Positions 45,317 to 54,312 are shown, numbered from the stretch's first letter. The stretch: DNA of 64,000 bases from Streptomyces flavofungini (GCF_030388665.1 NZ_CP128846.1:1922001-1986000); one strand, 5' to 3'. The notes: generated by a model from the letters alone, not told the origin. Translations and numbers: made by a program.

Positions 45317-46207
45317 GTGAGTGCTGCGGACGGCGGCGAGGCGGCGGACGTACGGGCCGCGCTGCTGCGACTGCGTCGCGGGACGGGCCTTCCTGTGGCC
45401 TTCGGCGGCCTCGTGACCGGCGCGGACGGCACCGCGCGGGTGCGGATCGCCGAACTCAGCGGCACCGCCACACACTCCCTGAACGGCCTCGCGATCCACG
45501 TGGGCAACGGCCTCGGCGGCAAGGCGGTCGCCCTGGCCCGCCCCTGCGCCGTCACGGACTACAGCACGTCCCGGCAGATCAGCCACGAGTACGACACCGC
45601 CGTCGCCCTGGAGGGCCTGCGGGCGGTGCTCGCGGTGCCGTTGGTGGTACGACGCCGGGTGCGCGGACTGCTGTACGGCGCCCTGCGCACCGCGCAGCCC
45701 CTCGGCGACCGCGCGCTCGCAGCGGCCGTGGCGGCGGCCAGGGACCTCGAACAGGCCCTCGTCGTACGGGACGAGGCGGCGGCGATGCTCGCGGCGGCCC
45801 GGGAAGCGGCCCGGGAAGCGGTCACGGAAAGGTCCGCGCGGGGGTACGGCTCCGGGGACGCGGCATGGGAGCGCGTACGGGAGGCGCACGGGGCGCTGCG
45901 CGCGCTGGCTCCGCGCATCGGTGATCCCGCGCTGCGCGAGGAACTGCTCGCGGTGTGCGGGACGCTGACGGACGCGGCCCCCGGCTCCCCCGGCCCGGCC
46001 CCGGACCCCGGCGTCCGGCTCGCCCCGCGCGAACTGGACGTACTGGCCTGCGTGGCCGGGGGCGTCACCAACGCGGCCGCCGCCGAACGCCTGGGCCTGC
46101 GCCCGGAGACGGTGAAGGGCTATCTGCGGTCGGCGATGCGGAAGCTCGGCGCGCACACGCGGTGGGAGGCCGTGGTGGCGGCGCGGCGGGCGGGGGTGCT
46201 GCCGTAG
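45317..46207 (+). CDS. GAF-domain LuxR-family transcriptional regulator
   Basis: 296 aa. An N-terminal GAF-like sensor domain (about residues 10-150: GTGLPVAFGGLVTG..., ISHEYDTAVALEGLRAVLAVPLVVRRRVRGLLYGALR), an Ala/Arg/Glu-rich helical linker, then a C-terminal LuxR HTH (LAPRELDVLACVAGGVTNAAAAERLGLRPETVKGYLRSAMRKLGAHTRWEAVVAARRAGVLP). A GTG start is used. It is divergent from two acyl-CoA synthetases and is likely to control them in response to a small ligand such as an acyl acid or CoA ester. Confidence 0.85.
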   Translation: MSAADGGEAADVRAALLRLRRGTGLPVAFGGLVTGADGTARVRIAELSGTATHSLNGLAIHVGNGLGGKAVALARPCAVTDYSTSRQISHEYDTAVALEGLRAVLAVPLVVRRRVRGLLYGALRTAQPLGDRALAAAVAAARDLEQALVVRDEAAAMLAAAREAAREAVTERSARGYGSGDAAWERVREAHGALRALAPRIGDPALREELLAVCGTLTDAAPGSPGPAPDPGVRLAPRELDVLACVAGGVTNAAAAERLGLRPETVKGYLRSAMRKLGAHTRWEAVVAARRAGVLP

Positions 46208-46463
46208 GCGCCGAGGGCGATGCGCCCGCTGGCCGGATCGCCCCCCTCTGCCCCCTATCCTCCCCCTCCTCCCTGTCCCCCCTGTCCTCGGCACCCTCTG
46301 AGCCGATTCCGCTGCCGGATCCGGGCGACACGCGGTTCAATGACGCGTACACGACCGTACGTGACCGTGCAGGACCGGCACGGTCCGCCGCGGGCCGCCC
46401 GAGGCGGACGACCAAGGGCACCCGCGCGCCCGCAGGCGCACAGCAAGGAGGATGGGGCCCGCG

Positions 46464-47117
46464 ATGGTGTCCACCGACAGATTCCTGGCCTTCACCGCGA
46501 TGTCGGCGCTGGTGATCGTGATCCCGGGGCCGAGCGTCCTGTTCGTGGTGGGTCGCGCCCTCGCGCACGGCCGCCGCACCGCCGTGGCGACGGTCATCGG
46601 CAACGTGGCGGGCTCGTACCTCATGATCGTGGCGGTCTCCTTCGGCCTCGGCTCGGTCCTGGAGCGCTCGGCGGCGGTGTTCCTCGCGGTGAAGCTCGCG
46701 GGCGCCGCGTATCTCGTCTTCCTCGGCGTCCAGGCGTTCCGGCACCGCAAGGCGATGAAGGCGGCGGCGATCGGCGCGGCGGGCGCGAGCGGGCGGCCCG
46801 CGCGCGGCGACGTCCGCACCGTCCTCGACGGCGTCCTCGTGGGCCTGACCAACCCCAAGGGCATCGTGTTCGCGGCGGCGGTGCTGCCCCAGTTCGTCGA
46901 CCACGCGGCGGGCCACGTACCCGCGCAGATGCTGCTGCTCGGCCTGGTCCCGATCAGCATCGGCCTGGTCACGGACACCCTGTGGGGCCTGACGGCGTCG
47001 GCGGCGCGCACCTGGTTCGCCCGGTCGGACCGCAGGATGGCGATGATCGGCGGGGCGGGCGGCTGCACGATGATCGGCCTCGGAGTCTCGGTGGCCCTGA
47101 CGGGCCGAGCGGACTGA
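46464..47117 (+). CDS. LysE/RhtB-family amino-acid exporter
   Basis: 217 aa, six membrane helices. The N-terminal signature is FLAFTAMSALVIVIPGPSVLFVVGRALAHGRRTAVATVIGNVAGSYLMI, followed by KLAGAAYLVFLGVQAFR and LVGLTNPKGIVFAAAVLPQFVD. It exports amino acids or derivatives, typically homoserine/threonine or lysine-like, but the substrate is not predictable. The start at 46464 is chosen because AAGGAGGA at 46445-46452 would overlap the earlier ATG. No neighbour suggests its role. Confidence 0.85.
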   Translation: MVSTDRFLAFTAMSALVIVIPGPSVLFVVGRALAHGRRTAVATVIGNVAGSYLMIVAVSFGLGSVLERSAAVFLAVKLAGAAYLVFLGVQAFRHRKAMKAAAIGAAGASGRPARGDVRTVLDGVLVGLTNPKGIVFAAAVLPQFVDHAAGHVPAQMLLLGLVPISIGLVTDTLWGLTASAARTWFARSDRRMAMIGGAGGCTMIGLGVSVALTGRAD

Positions 47118-47198
47118 GCCTCCCCACGCCCTCCTCCCCTGGCTTCCTCGGGCCGCCCCTGGCCCCCTGATCTCCCCGGTCTCCCCGGTCTCCCCGGT

Positions 47199-48323
47199 TC
47201 ATTTCTCCACGACGGCCCCGAACCCGATGTCGTACGAAGGCGCGTCCGCCGCGAGGATCCGGGCCGTCAGCTCCGCCTCCGCCGCGACCTCGACGCGCTG
47301 GGCCTTGGTGAGCCGCCCGAACGGCTCGACAGTGATCCGCACGGCGCCGTCCTTGGCCTCCTCCAGGCGCCAGAGCCCGGCGAGATACCCGTCCACCAGG
47401 AAGGTGCAGTGGGCCTGGTTGCCCGTCCAGGTGCGGTCCTTGTACGCGAGCGCCACGACGCGGGTGCGGTCGGCGTGGGACAGCAGGAGGTTGTCGTACT
47501 CGGGCAGGAAGCGGGGCGGGGCCGGGGTCTCGGGGTCGGGGCGGGGCGCGTCGGGCAGGTCGAACAGCTCGACACCGTGCTCGTCGCGGAAGGTGCGCAG
47601 GCCGGGGCGCAGCCGCTCGAAGGCGTCGCGGAGCCGGGTCAGACCGGCCCAGGTCTGCATGTCCTTGACGGAGGCGGGACCGAAGGCGGCGAGGTAACGC
47701 AGGACGGTGTCGTCGGGTGCGGGCTCTTTCGCGAGCGGGCGGCCGAGCCAGTGCTCGGCGGTGGTGAGGGCGACCTGTCCGCTGCGGCGCCACAGCCCGC
47801 GCGGGGTGACCTGGACGAGCGGAAGGCGGGCGCGGGCGGCGATGCCGAGGGACTGCGGGTCGGCGTCCGGCCAGTGGCGCAGCAGCTCGGCGCGGATCTG
47901 AGCGAGGGTGCGGGGCTCCTCCTCGACGTACGCGCGGGTGAGCGCGGCGAGCCGGTCGAGGTCCACGCCGGTCAGACCGCCCCGGAACATCCGCAGTTCA
48001 CGGTCGATGGCGGCCTGGGTGAGGGGCCGCAGGGTGAGGAGGTCGTCGGCGGTGAGGGTGTGCACGGTGGAGCGCATGGTGACGGCGCGGACCGCGGCGC
48101 GCTCCGCCATCAGCCCCGAGAGCTCCATCGGGTCGAACTGAGCGAGGCGGGCGGCGAGGGCGTAATAGGGCGGTTTCACGTTCTGGGCCTGCAGCCCGAC
48201 GAGGTGGGCGAGCGCCGCGTCGGCGGCCATCGGGGCCCGCTCAAGGAGGAGCTGGCGGGCGAGGGTGGCGCGGTTGAGGGCCTGGCGGGTGAGGAGGGGA
48301 GCGGCGCCCTGAGTCTTCGTCAT
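47199..48323 (-). CDS. Winged-helix DNA-binding protein, AlkZ/YcaQ-like DNA glycosylase family
   Basis: 374 aa. LTRQALNRATLARQLLLERAPMAADAALAHLVGLQAQNVKPPYYALAARL at the start has the Q-x-Q motif (LQAQ) characteristic of the HTH_42 superfamily containing AlkZ interstrand-crosslink and alkylation glycosylases. It continues TMRSTVHTLTADDLL, then TWAGLTRLRDAFERL, and RFLPEYDNLLLSHADRTRVV near the C-terminus. Streptomyces have several homologues, some conferring self-resistance to DNA-damaging products; this one has no biosynthetic cluster beside it. It may be a repair enzyme or only a DNA-binding protein. Confidence 0.8.
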   Translation of the reverse strand: MTKTQGAAPLLTRQALNRATLARQLLLERAPMAADAALAHLVGLQAQNVKPPYYALAARLAQFDPMELSGLMAERAAVRAVTMRSTVHTLTADDLLTLRPLTQAAIDRELRMFRGGLTGVDLDRLAALTRAYVEEEPRTLAQIRAELLRHWPDADPQSLGIAARARLPLVQVTPRGLWRRSGQVALTTAEHWLGRPLAKEPAPDDTVLRYLAAFGPASVKDMQTWAGLTRLRDAFERLRPGLRTFRDEHGVELFDLPDAPRPDPETPAPPRFLPEYDNLLLSHADRTRVVALAYKDRTWTGNQAHCTFLVDGYLAGLWRLEEAKDGAVRITVEPFGRLTKAQRVEVAAEAELTARILAADAPSYDIGFGAVVEK

Positions 48324-48595
48324 GCTCCGCACGCTAGCGCCGCTTGCGGACAGATACGGTCCTCAAGGAACGCCCCGCCCCCGGTCACCTCCGGTCCAAC
48401 CGCGCCGCACGCGTGCCACGCGCCCCCGCCGCCCGCCCGGCCCCCGCCCCTGCCGCCTCCGGCCCACCTCGACCACCCCCCTCCCGACGCCCGTCGCCCC
48501 CGCGTCATCTGCCGCATATATCCTGCTCCGGGCATGTCCGGGGCAGGACCCTCGCGCGCCGGACCGAAGTCGGACGACCACGGGAAGGGCCACCG

Positions 48596-49768
48596 GTGAC
48601 TCCGGAGCGACGACCACACCGCCCGCAGCAGCCGCGCAAGCACGCGTGGCGGCGGGCGTCGTCCCCGTCCGCGCAGGGCGCGCAACCGCCCGCCGACACG
48701 TCGAACCCCCACCCGGAACGGGACCCTGCTCCGACAGCGCCGGCCGACCCGAGCGTCGTGGAGGCGGCGCTGTACCGCGACGGCGTCCGCGTCTCCTCCC
48801 CCGACTCCCTGGCCGACACCTTCCGCGCACTGCGCGCGCAGCCCGACGGCATGGCGTGGATCGGCCTCGCCCGCCCGACCGAGCAGGAACTCCTCTCCCT
48901 GGCGGCCGAGTTCGACCTGCACGAGCTGGCGGTCGAGGACGCGATGGAGGCCCACCAGCGCCCCAAGCTGGAGCGGTACGGCGAGACGCTGTTCGTGGTC
49001 CTGCGGGCGGCCCGCTACCTGGACGCCCCCGAGGAGGTCGACTTCGGCGAGCTGCACGTGTTCGTGGGCGCGGACTTCGTGATCACGGTCCGGCACGGCG
49101 CGGCCCCCGACCTGTCGGCCGTACGCCGCCGCTTGGAGAAGACCCCGGACCTGCTGCGCCTCGGCCCGGAGGCGGTTCTCTACGCCATCCTGGACGCGGT
49201 CGTCGACGGCTACGCCCCCGTCGTGTCCGGCGTCCAGAACGACATCGACGAGATCGAGACGGAGGTCTTCGGCGGCGACCCGACGGTCTCCCGCCGCATC
49301 TACGAACTCTCCCGCGAGGTCGTCGAGTTCCAGCGCGCCACCCGCCCCCTGGTGGGCATGTTGCACGCCCTGATGGCGGGCTTCACGAAGTACGGCACGG
49401 ACGAGGAACTCCAGCGCTACCTCCGCGACGTCGCCGACCACGTCACGCACACCAGCGAACGCGTAGACGGCTTCCGCCAGGCCCTCACCGACATCCTCAC
49501 CGTCAACGCCACGCTGGTCACCCAACAGCAGAACGCGGAGATGCGGGCCCTGGCGGAGGCGGGCTTCGAACAGAATGAGGAGATCAAGAAGATCTCGTCG
49601 TGGGCGGCGATCCTGTTCGCACCGACGCTGGTGGGAACGATCTACGGCATGAACTTCGAGAACATGCCCGAGCTGGGGTGGGGGTTCGGGTACCCGTTCG
49701 CGATTCTGCTGATGGCGGTGGTGTGCGTGAGCTTGTACTTCATCTTCAAGCGGCGGGACTGGCTGTGA
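48596..49768 (+). CDS. CorA-family divalent cation (Mg2+/Co2+) transporter
   Basis: 390 aa with a GTG start after GGGAAGGG; ~50 basic, disordered residues first. A long cytoplasmic domain (DPSVVEAALYRDGVRV ... AVEDAMEAHQRPKLERYGETLFVVLRAARY) ends in the stalk helix and two membrane helices, with the invariant pore motif YGMNFENMPEL between them. The tail is FKRRDWL. It forms pentameric channels for Mg2+ uptake. It is divergent from the AlkZ-like gene. A longer frame to the left is low-complexity and not supported as coding. Confidence 0.9.
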   Translation: MTPERRPHRPQQPRKHAWRRASSPSAQGAQPPADTSNPHPERDPAPTAPADPSVVEAALYRDGVRVSSPDSLADTFRALRAQPDGMAWIGLARPTEQELLSLAAEFDLHELAVEDAMEAHQRPKLERYGETLFVVLRAARYLDAPEEVDFGELHVFVGADFVITVRHGAAPDLSAVRRRLEKTPDLLRLGPEAVLYAILDAVVDGYAPVVSGVQNDIDEIETEVFGGDPTVSRRIYELSREVVEFQRATRPLVGMLHALMAGFTKYGTDEELQRYLRDVADHVTHTSERVDGFRQALTDILTVNATLVTQQQNAEMRALAEAGFEQNEEIKKISSWAAILFAPTLVGTIYGMNFENMPELGWGFGYPFAILLMAVVCVSLYFIFKRRDWL

Positions 49769-49905
49769 CCGCCGCAACCGGCTGAACGGTCACAAGGAGC
49801 CGCGTACACCCGCCCCGCCCTCCTGACGTGTCGCGTCCGACCGCCACCGCGCGTCAGTCGACGTCCAGGAAGCCCCGCGCGAACTCGACGCATAGAGTCG
49901 GCGCC

Positions 49906-50649
49906 ATGGCACTGCGACCTGTTCAGGTGAACCTCAAGGCGCTCGACGACTCGAAGGTCGGGCGGTTCTGGGCGGACGCGCTCGGCTGGGGCGTCTCCAG
50001 CCAGGCTCACGGGGTGACCGGCGTCGCGCCCGGCGGGGACTTCGTGTGGCCGGACGCGAGTGCCGTCCGCGTCGAGGTCGTGAGCGTGCCGGAGGCGAAG
50101 ACAGCGACGAAGAACCGGCTCCACATCGATCTCGCCAGCGCCTCGGCGGCCCATCAGGGAGAGTTGGTCGCGCGGCTGAGGGCGCTCGGTGCGACGCCCG
50201 TCGACGTGGGCCAGGGCGAGGTGCCGTGGACGGTCCTCGCCGACCCGGAGGGCAATGAGTTCTGCGTCCTGGAGCCCCGGGAGATCTACCGGGACACCGG
50301 GCCGATCGCCGCGATCGTGGTCGACTGCGCGGATCCGCGGGACATGGCCCGGTTCTGGGGCGAGGCGATCGACTGGACCGTGCACGAGGTGACCGACGAG
50401 CACGCCTCGCTGCGCTCCGCCCAGGGGGTCGGCCCGTATCTGGAATTCCTGCGCTCCGCCGACGGGCACACCGTGCCGGACCGCCTCCGGCTCGACCTGC
50501 TGCCGTACTCCGGCGACGACCAGGAGGCGGAGGCCGCCCGGCTGCGGGCCCTCGGCGCCACCGACACCGGCCCCGGCCAGGGCGACGTCCCATGGCGGGG
50601 CATGGCCGACCCGGAGGGCCACGAGTTCCGCGTCCTTCGGGCCCGCTGA
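49906..50649 (+). CDS. Double VOC (glyoxalase-like) domain protein
   Basis: 247 aa made of two homologous VOC modules (1-120 and 125-247): VNLKALDDSKVGRFWADALGWGV ... WTVLADPEGNEFCVLEP, and AIVVDCADPRDMARFWGEAIDWTV ... WRGMADPEGHEFRVLRAR. This is the Glyoxalase_6 form, seen in bleomycin-type resistance and unidentified enzymes. Metal ligands are incomplete in both, so binding rather than catalysis is possible. It lies 21 bp before the AraC gene and is probably co-transcribed. Confidence 0.8.
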   Translation: MALRPVQVNLKALDDSKVGRFWADALGWGVSSQAHGVTGVAPGGDFVWPDASAVRVEVVSVPEAKTATKNRLHIDLASASAAHQGELVARLRALGATPVDVGQGEVPWTVLADPEGNEFCVLEPREIYRDTGPIAAIVVDCADPRDMARFWGEAIDWTVHEVTDEHASLRSAQGVGPYLEFLRSADGHTVPDRLRLDLLPYSGDDQEAEAARLRALGATDTGPGQGDVPWRGMADPEGHEFRVLRAR

Positions 50650-50670
50650 CCGCGACGAGAGGAGCACGGC

Positions 50671-51540
50671 ATGCCAGAAAGCGGGATCGCTGGAGGCCGG
50701 GGCGTCGCCATGACCCCGGTGGGCGGCGGCCGGTGGCGCGTGACCCGGCCCTGGCCGCCCGCCCTGCGCCCCTTTCTGCACAGCTACGCCGGGTACTGGG
50801 AGGCGACGGTCTCGCCCTTCAGGGTCCGGCTCGTCCCCACGGGCCGCGCCGCCCTGGTGATCAGCCTGGGGGCGCCGTTCGCCCAGGTCCGCCGCCTGCA
50901 CTCGGCGGGCTCTGCCGAGCACGTGGTGGGCTCTCTGATAGCGGGGCTCGAAGACGGGCCCCGGGTCCTCGACCACCCCGGCGGCCAGGAGGCGATCCGG
51001 ATCGAGCTGACCCCGCTCGGCGCCTACCGGCTGTTCGCCATGCCGATGCGGGAGTTGACCAACCAGGTGGTCGAGCTCCCCCACGTCCTCGGCCCCCGGT
51101 CCGCGGAACTGGTGGAGCGCCTGGCGGCGACCGGCGACTGGGGGGCCAGGTTCGACCTCCTCGACACCGCGTTGCTGGCCCGCCTCGATCGCGGCCCGGA
51201 CCCCGCGCCCGAGGTGAGCCACGCCTGGCGTCTCCTCTCCCGGTCGGGCGGGGCCATGCCGATCGCCGGCATCACCGCCGAAGTGGGCTGGAGCCACAGC
51301 TACTTGGTCCGCCGCTTCACCCAGCAGATAGGCCTGACACCGAAGACAGCCGCCCGCGTGCTGCGCTTCCACCGCGCCGTGGGGCTGCTCGCCCGCGCGC
51401 AAGGCGACCTCGATGACGTGGCCGCCACCTGCGGTTTCTACGACCAGGCCCATCTGAACCGCGAGTTCCGCGCCCTCGCCGACGTCACCCCCGGCGCGAT
51501 GGCCGCCGCACGCCCGGCGGAGGGCGCCGTTCCGCTTTAG
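50671..51540 (+). CDS. AraC-family transcriptional regulator
   Basis: 289 aa. The C-terminal AraC DNA-binding domain has two HTHs: PIAGITAEVGWSHSYLVRRFTQQIGLTPKTAARVLRFHRAV, then DLDDVAATCGFYDQAHLNREFRALADVTPGAMAAARPAE. The N-terminal ~180 residues (FLHSYAGYWEATVSPFRVRLVPTGRAALVISLG, GLEDGPRVLDHPGGQEAIRIELTPLGAYRLF) form a ligand domain common in Streptomyces AraC proteins. An AGAGGAG Shine-Dalgarno is present. It is downstream of the VOC gene, which may be its target. Confidence 0.88.
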   Translation: MPESGIAGGRGVAMTPVGGGRWRVTRPWPPALRPFLHSYAGYWEATVSPFRVRLVPTGRAALVISLGAPFAQVRRLHSAGSAEHVVGSLIAGLEDGPRVLDHPGGQEAIRIELTPLGAYRLFAMPMRELTNQVVELPHVLGPRSAELVERLAATGDWGARFDLLDTALLARLDRGPDPAPEVSHAWRLLSRSGGAMPIAGITAEVGWSHSYLVRRFTQQIGLTPKTAARVLRFHRAVGLLARAQGDLDDVAATCGFYDQAHLNREFRALADVTPGAMAAARPAEGAVPL

Positions 51541-51702
51541 CGCCGGTGCCGCGCAGGTCATATTTGTCCAAGCCAGCGCGCCCGTACGTCGCTAAGGTCC
51601 CCGACTGTGATCTTCAGGCCGCCGGCCTGGGTCCAGCACTTCGCGTACGTCGAGCACGTCGCGTACGCCGACGCACCGCGCCATCACCTCAGGGGGACCC
51701 CG

Positions 51703-52233
51703 ATGCCGAATCCGAACCAGCCCGCGCGCCGCGGGCGCTGGGAGCGCTACAAGGTCACGGGCCCGTTCTCGCCCCAGGACCTGGCCGGTCTGTGGGGAGC
51801 GATCGCCGGTGTCGTGCTCCTCGCCGTGCTCCTCGGCTGGGCGCTCGACATGAAGGGCGGTGTGGTGATCGTCGCCGCGATCCCGTTCATTTCGTCCTGG
51901 TTCGACTCCAAGCGCGTCCTGTTCCAGTTCGACGCCGCCGGAGTACGCGTCGGCACTGTGCTGCTGCCCTGGAACGACGTCACCCAGTTCGTCGTGGCCA
52001 CGCCCCCGAACAGCGAGCACGCCCTGATCGGCGTCCGGCTGCGCGAGGGCGCGCGGCTGCCCGCCGGGGCCGAGGTCCCGCCGGCCCACCCGGCCATGCC
52101 GGCGCCGACGTACGTGGCCGTCCAGCGGCAGAAGCTCGACCTGGCCAAGATGGTCGCCAAGTCCCGCAAGTACGCACCGAGCCACATCCAGATCGTGGTC
52201 ACCGAGCCGTCGGGGGAACGGGTCGCCTCCTGA
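51703..52233 (+). CDS. Membrane-associated PH-like protein, function unknown
   Basis: 176 aa. A basic start is followed by two membrane-spanning segments (LWGAIAGVVLLAVLLGWALDM, GVVIVAAIPFISSWF) and a C-terminal soluble module (RVLFQFDAAGVRVGTVLLPWNDVTQFVVATPPNSEHALIGVRL) that looks like a bacterial PH domain. Start from AGGGGG. No partner gene is evident. Confidence 0.65.
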   Translation: MPNPNQPARRGRWERYKVTGPFSPQDLAGLWGAIAGVVLLAVLLGWALDMKGGVVIVAAIPFISSWFDSKRVLFQFDAAGVRVGTVLLPWNDVTQFVVATPPNSEHALIGVRLREGARLPAGAEVPPAHPAMPAPTYVAVQRQKLDLAKMVAKSRKYAPSHIQIVVTEPSGERVAS

Positions 52234-52281
52234 AGCCGAGTACCCGGGCTTCCCACACACCTTTTCCGATACGGGGCCCTG

Positions 52282-52315
52282 CCCGGACGAGGCGACCTAG
52301 GTCGGCTCGTCCGGG
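52282..52315. terminator. Hairpin at the end of the HTH gene
   Basis: CCCGGACGAG ... CTCGTCCGGG outer stem and CGACC/GGTCG inner stem. It spans the last codons of the minus-strand HTH gene and the plus-strand intergenic end, so it can end transcription from either side. Confidence 0.6.
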
Positions 52316-52530
52316 TCGTGGGTGATCAGGTCCCCCGGCTGGCACCGCAGGACCTCGCAGATCCGCGACAGGGTCGAGAAGCGGATGGCCTTGGCCCGGC
52401 CGTTCTTGAGCACGGACAGGTTCACGACGGTGATGCCGACCTGCGCGGACAGCTCGGTCAGGGTCATGCCCCGCTCGGCCAGGATCCGGTCCAGGTGGAT
52501 GCGGATCGCGTGGAGTTCCTCCTCGGGCAT
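52297..52530 (-). CDS. YozG-type XRE/Cro helix-turn-helix protein
   Basis: 77 aa, a single HTH: RIHLDRILAERGMTLTELSAQVGITVVNLSVLKNGRAKAIRFSTLSRICEVLRCQPGDLI, typical of small Cro/C1 regulators that accompany DUF2975 membrane proteins. It starts one base inside the DUF2975 stop (TGATG), so it is coupled. It is the probable binder of the twin palindromes at 53130-53178. Confidence 0.88.
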   Translation of the reverse strand: MPEEELHAIRIHLDRILAERGMTLTELSAQVGITVVNLSVLKNGRAKAIRFSTLSRICEVLRCQPGDLITHDPDEPT

Positions 52531-53117
52531 CAGATGGTCCCTTCGAGGTCCTCTCGCATGCGTACGCCTTCCCGCATGATCTTGCCCATCACGACCGCGG
52601 CGAGACCGGCGAGGACCAGTTCGAGGGACCCGGACATCTCGGGCCCGGAACCCGCGACCGGCGCCATGCTCCCGACGAGCCAGGAGCGCGACGAGCCGAC
52701 CACGAGACTGGCCAGCGGGGCGCCCGCGGTGACGACCCAGCCGAGCGTGGAGAGCCGTCGCGCGACCGTTTCGGTGAACGGCCCCTTGTCCACGACGGCG
52801 TCCAGGAGCCGGGAGAAGAGCAGCAGCACGACGGAGCCGAAGAGCAGCCAGGGCAGCTCGCCCCCGAGGTCGGCGGCGCGCTGGCCCACGGAGGGGTCGT
52901 CCTGGCAGAGCCGGGTGCCGCTGCCGGTCGCCTCGACGCCCTTCTCGATCGGGAGGGAGTCCGGCGCCACCTCGGTGTTCGCCCAGAAGCCCGTCTTGAC
53001 GCAGACCGCCCCGTCGTCGGCCATGTGCGTGATCGCCGTGCCGATGAAGACGAGCCCACTCAGCACCGCGAGCAGCAGGGTCACCGAGGCCAGGGTCTTC
53101 GTGAGTCGCGTGTTCAT
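52530..53117 (-). CDS. DUF2975 membrane protein
   Basis: 195 aa, four membrane helices: TLASVTLLLAVLSGLVFIGTAI, LPWLLFGSVVLLLFSRLL, RLSTLGWVVTAGAPLASLVV and LELVLAGLAAVVMGKIMREGVRMREDLEGTI. The last element is the C-terminal signature of DUF2975 proteins. The extracytoplasmic loop has two Cys (GAVCVKTGFWAN, TRLCQDDPS) that may form a disulfide. The function of the family is unknown; the pair with a YozG-type regulator is conserved. Confidence 0.85.
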   Translation of the reverse strand: MNTRLTKTLASVTLLLAVLSGLVFIGTAITHMADDGAVCVKTGFWANTEVAPDSLPIEKGVEATGSGTRLCQDDPSVGQRAADLGGELPWLLFGSVVLLLFSRLLDAVVDKGPFTETVARRLSTLGWVVTAGAPLASLVVGSSRSWLVGSMAPVAGSGPEMSGSLELVLAGLAAVVMGKIMREGVRMREDLEGTI

Positions 53118-53129
53118 CCCATCCCTACC

Positions 53130-53178
53130 TATCGATTTTCGATATGACCACGGTAGCGGGCCATATCGATAATCGACA
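53130..53178. promoter_or_regulatory. Twin palindromic operators upstream of the DUF2975-HTH operon
   Basis: TATCGA-TTT-TCGATA (53130-53144, perfect) and TATCGA-TAA-TCGACA (53164-53178, one mismatch), 34 bp apart start to start. The first begins 13 bp before the DUF2975 ATG, so a bound HTH dimer could block transcription or translation. Confidence 0.7.
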
Positions 53179-53203
53179 AGTCGCGGCTGCGCGCCGCCCG
53201 CGA

Positions 53204-54238
53204 TCAGCGCATCCAGCTCCCGGATCGGCCTCCGGCGGGGCTGGTCGCGGGGGCGAGGTGATCGTCCGCGAAGCGCGGCACCTCGTCGTTCTCGTCGCGG
53301 TTGCCGTTCTTCTCGTGGATCCACTTGCCTGCGAGGGCCGGTATCCACGCCGAGTACTCGCTCTGGGTGAGGTCCTTGGCCACCTGGGCGCCGCGCCGGT
53401 TGAGGTCGCCGGCGGGGAGAGGGAGCGTCGGGTCGATGCGCTCGGCCGGGGCGTCGGCCATCGTGGTGTCCCACACCTGGAGGGCGAAGGTCGTGCAGTT
53501 GCGGGCGGGCGTGCCGGCCCAGCCGCCGGTCAGCAGGTACTTCCAGCTCGGCAGGAGCGTGTACTTCTCGTCGGCCCGCTCACGCCGCGCGATCTCGCGG
53601 TCGAACGCGGCCTGCTGGGTGGCGCTGAGCGTCTTGCAGCGGGCCGCCCGGGGCGCGTACGCGCCGTCGCGGTCCTGCTTGCGGCTGGGCCGGTCCCACT
53701 CGACCAGGGGCTTGCCGGGCGCGTTGATGTCGTAGCCGGTGTAGTTGACGGACATGCCGTCCACCGGGCTGCCGTCGCCGTTGCGGCCGTCGGGGTCCTG
53801 CGGCTGGAAGGAGTACGTGTCGTAGCGGGCCGTGCCGCCCCCGGCGAGCCGCCGCTGGAACGCGCCGTCGGAGTTGAAGTGCACCAGCCAGCTGTGGCCG
53901 AAGACGTGCTGGCTCACGTTGAGTTCGTACAGGAGCTTGTTCGTCTGCTCGCCGTAGGAAAGCTTGCCGTACTTGCTCTGGAAGTCATCGGACTTCCAGA
54001 GCGCGTGGGCGCGGGTGCCCACGTCCCAGACGTAGCCGCCGGTGGTCTTGTCGGTGATCTCTGTGCTGTAGACGCACAGCGTGTTCTCGGCGGGCGCGGC
54101 GCCGCGGTCGGCCGCGCGGGGAGTCGGCGCCGACGGCTCCGCGGCGGCGGCCGGGGAGGCGCAGAGCGCTGCGGCCAAGGCGGTCGCGGCGCAGGTCAGG
54201 GGGAGGAAATCGCGTAAAGTCACGGCAAAGGTATACAT
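53204..54238 (-). CDS. Secreted protein, candidate permuted NlpC/P60-LRAT-like fold; contains a TTA codon
   Basis: 344 aa with a signal peptide (LPLTCAATALAAALCASPAAAAEP). I do not recognise a named family. The motif order HVFGHSWLVHFNSDG followed ~170 residues later by GTPARNCTTFALQVWD is reminiscent of circularly permuted papain-like hydrolases (LRAT/DUF4105: His first, NC-T-F Cys later), but this is inference. Leu8 is encoded by TTA (54215-54217), the only in-frame TTA I noticed in the window; in Streptomyces this makes translation dependent on the bldA tRNA. The start ATG has no clear Shine-Dalgarno. Confidence 0.6.
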   Translation of the reverse strand: MYTFAVTLRDFLPLTCAATALAAALCASPAAAAEPSAPTPRAADRGAAPAENTLCVYSTEITDKTTGGYVWDVGTRAHALWKSDDFQSKYGKLSYGEQTNKLLYELNVSQHVFGHSWLVHFNSDGAFQRRLAGGGTARYDTYSFQPQDPDGRNGDGSPVDGMSVNYTGYDINAPGKPLVEWDRPSRKQDRDGAYAPRAARCKTLSATQQAAFDREIARRERADEKYTLLPSWKYLLTGGWAGTPARNCTTFALQVWDTTMADAPAERIDPTLPLPAGDLNRRGAQVAKDLTQSEYSAWIPALAGKWIHEKNGNRDENDEVPRFADDHLAPATSPAGGRSGSWMR

Positions 54239-54312
54239 CTGACAGGCCGTTGATGATCATTTCATGATCGATTTCGAGCCAGTGCCGACGGCGCTCCCCC
54301 CGCGCCGTGGGT

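Noticed and set aside
48344..48595. N-terminal 84-residue extension of the CorA protein
   Set aside because: The extension is Pro/Arg low complexity upstream of a GTG with a good Shine-Dalgarno (GGGAAGGG); CorA proteins do not need it.
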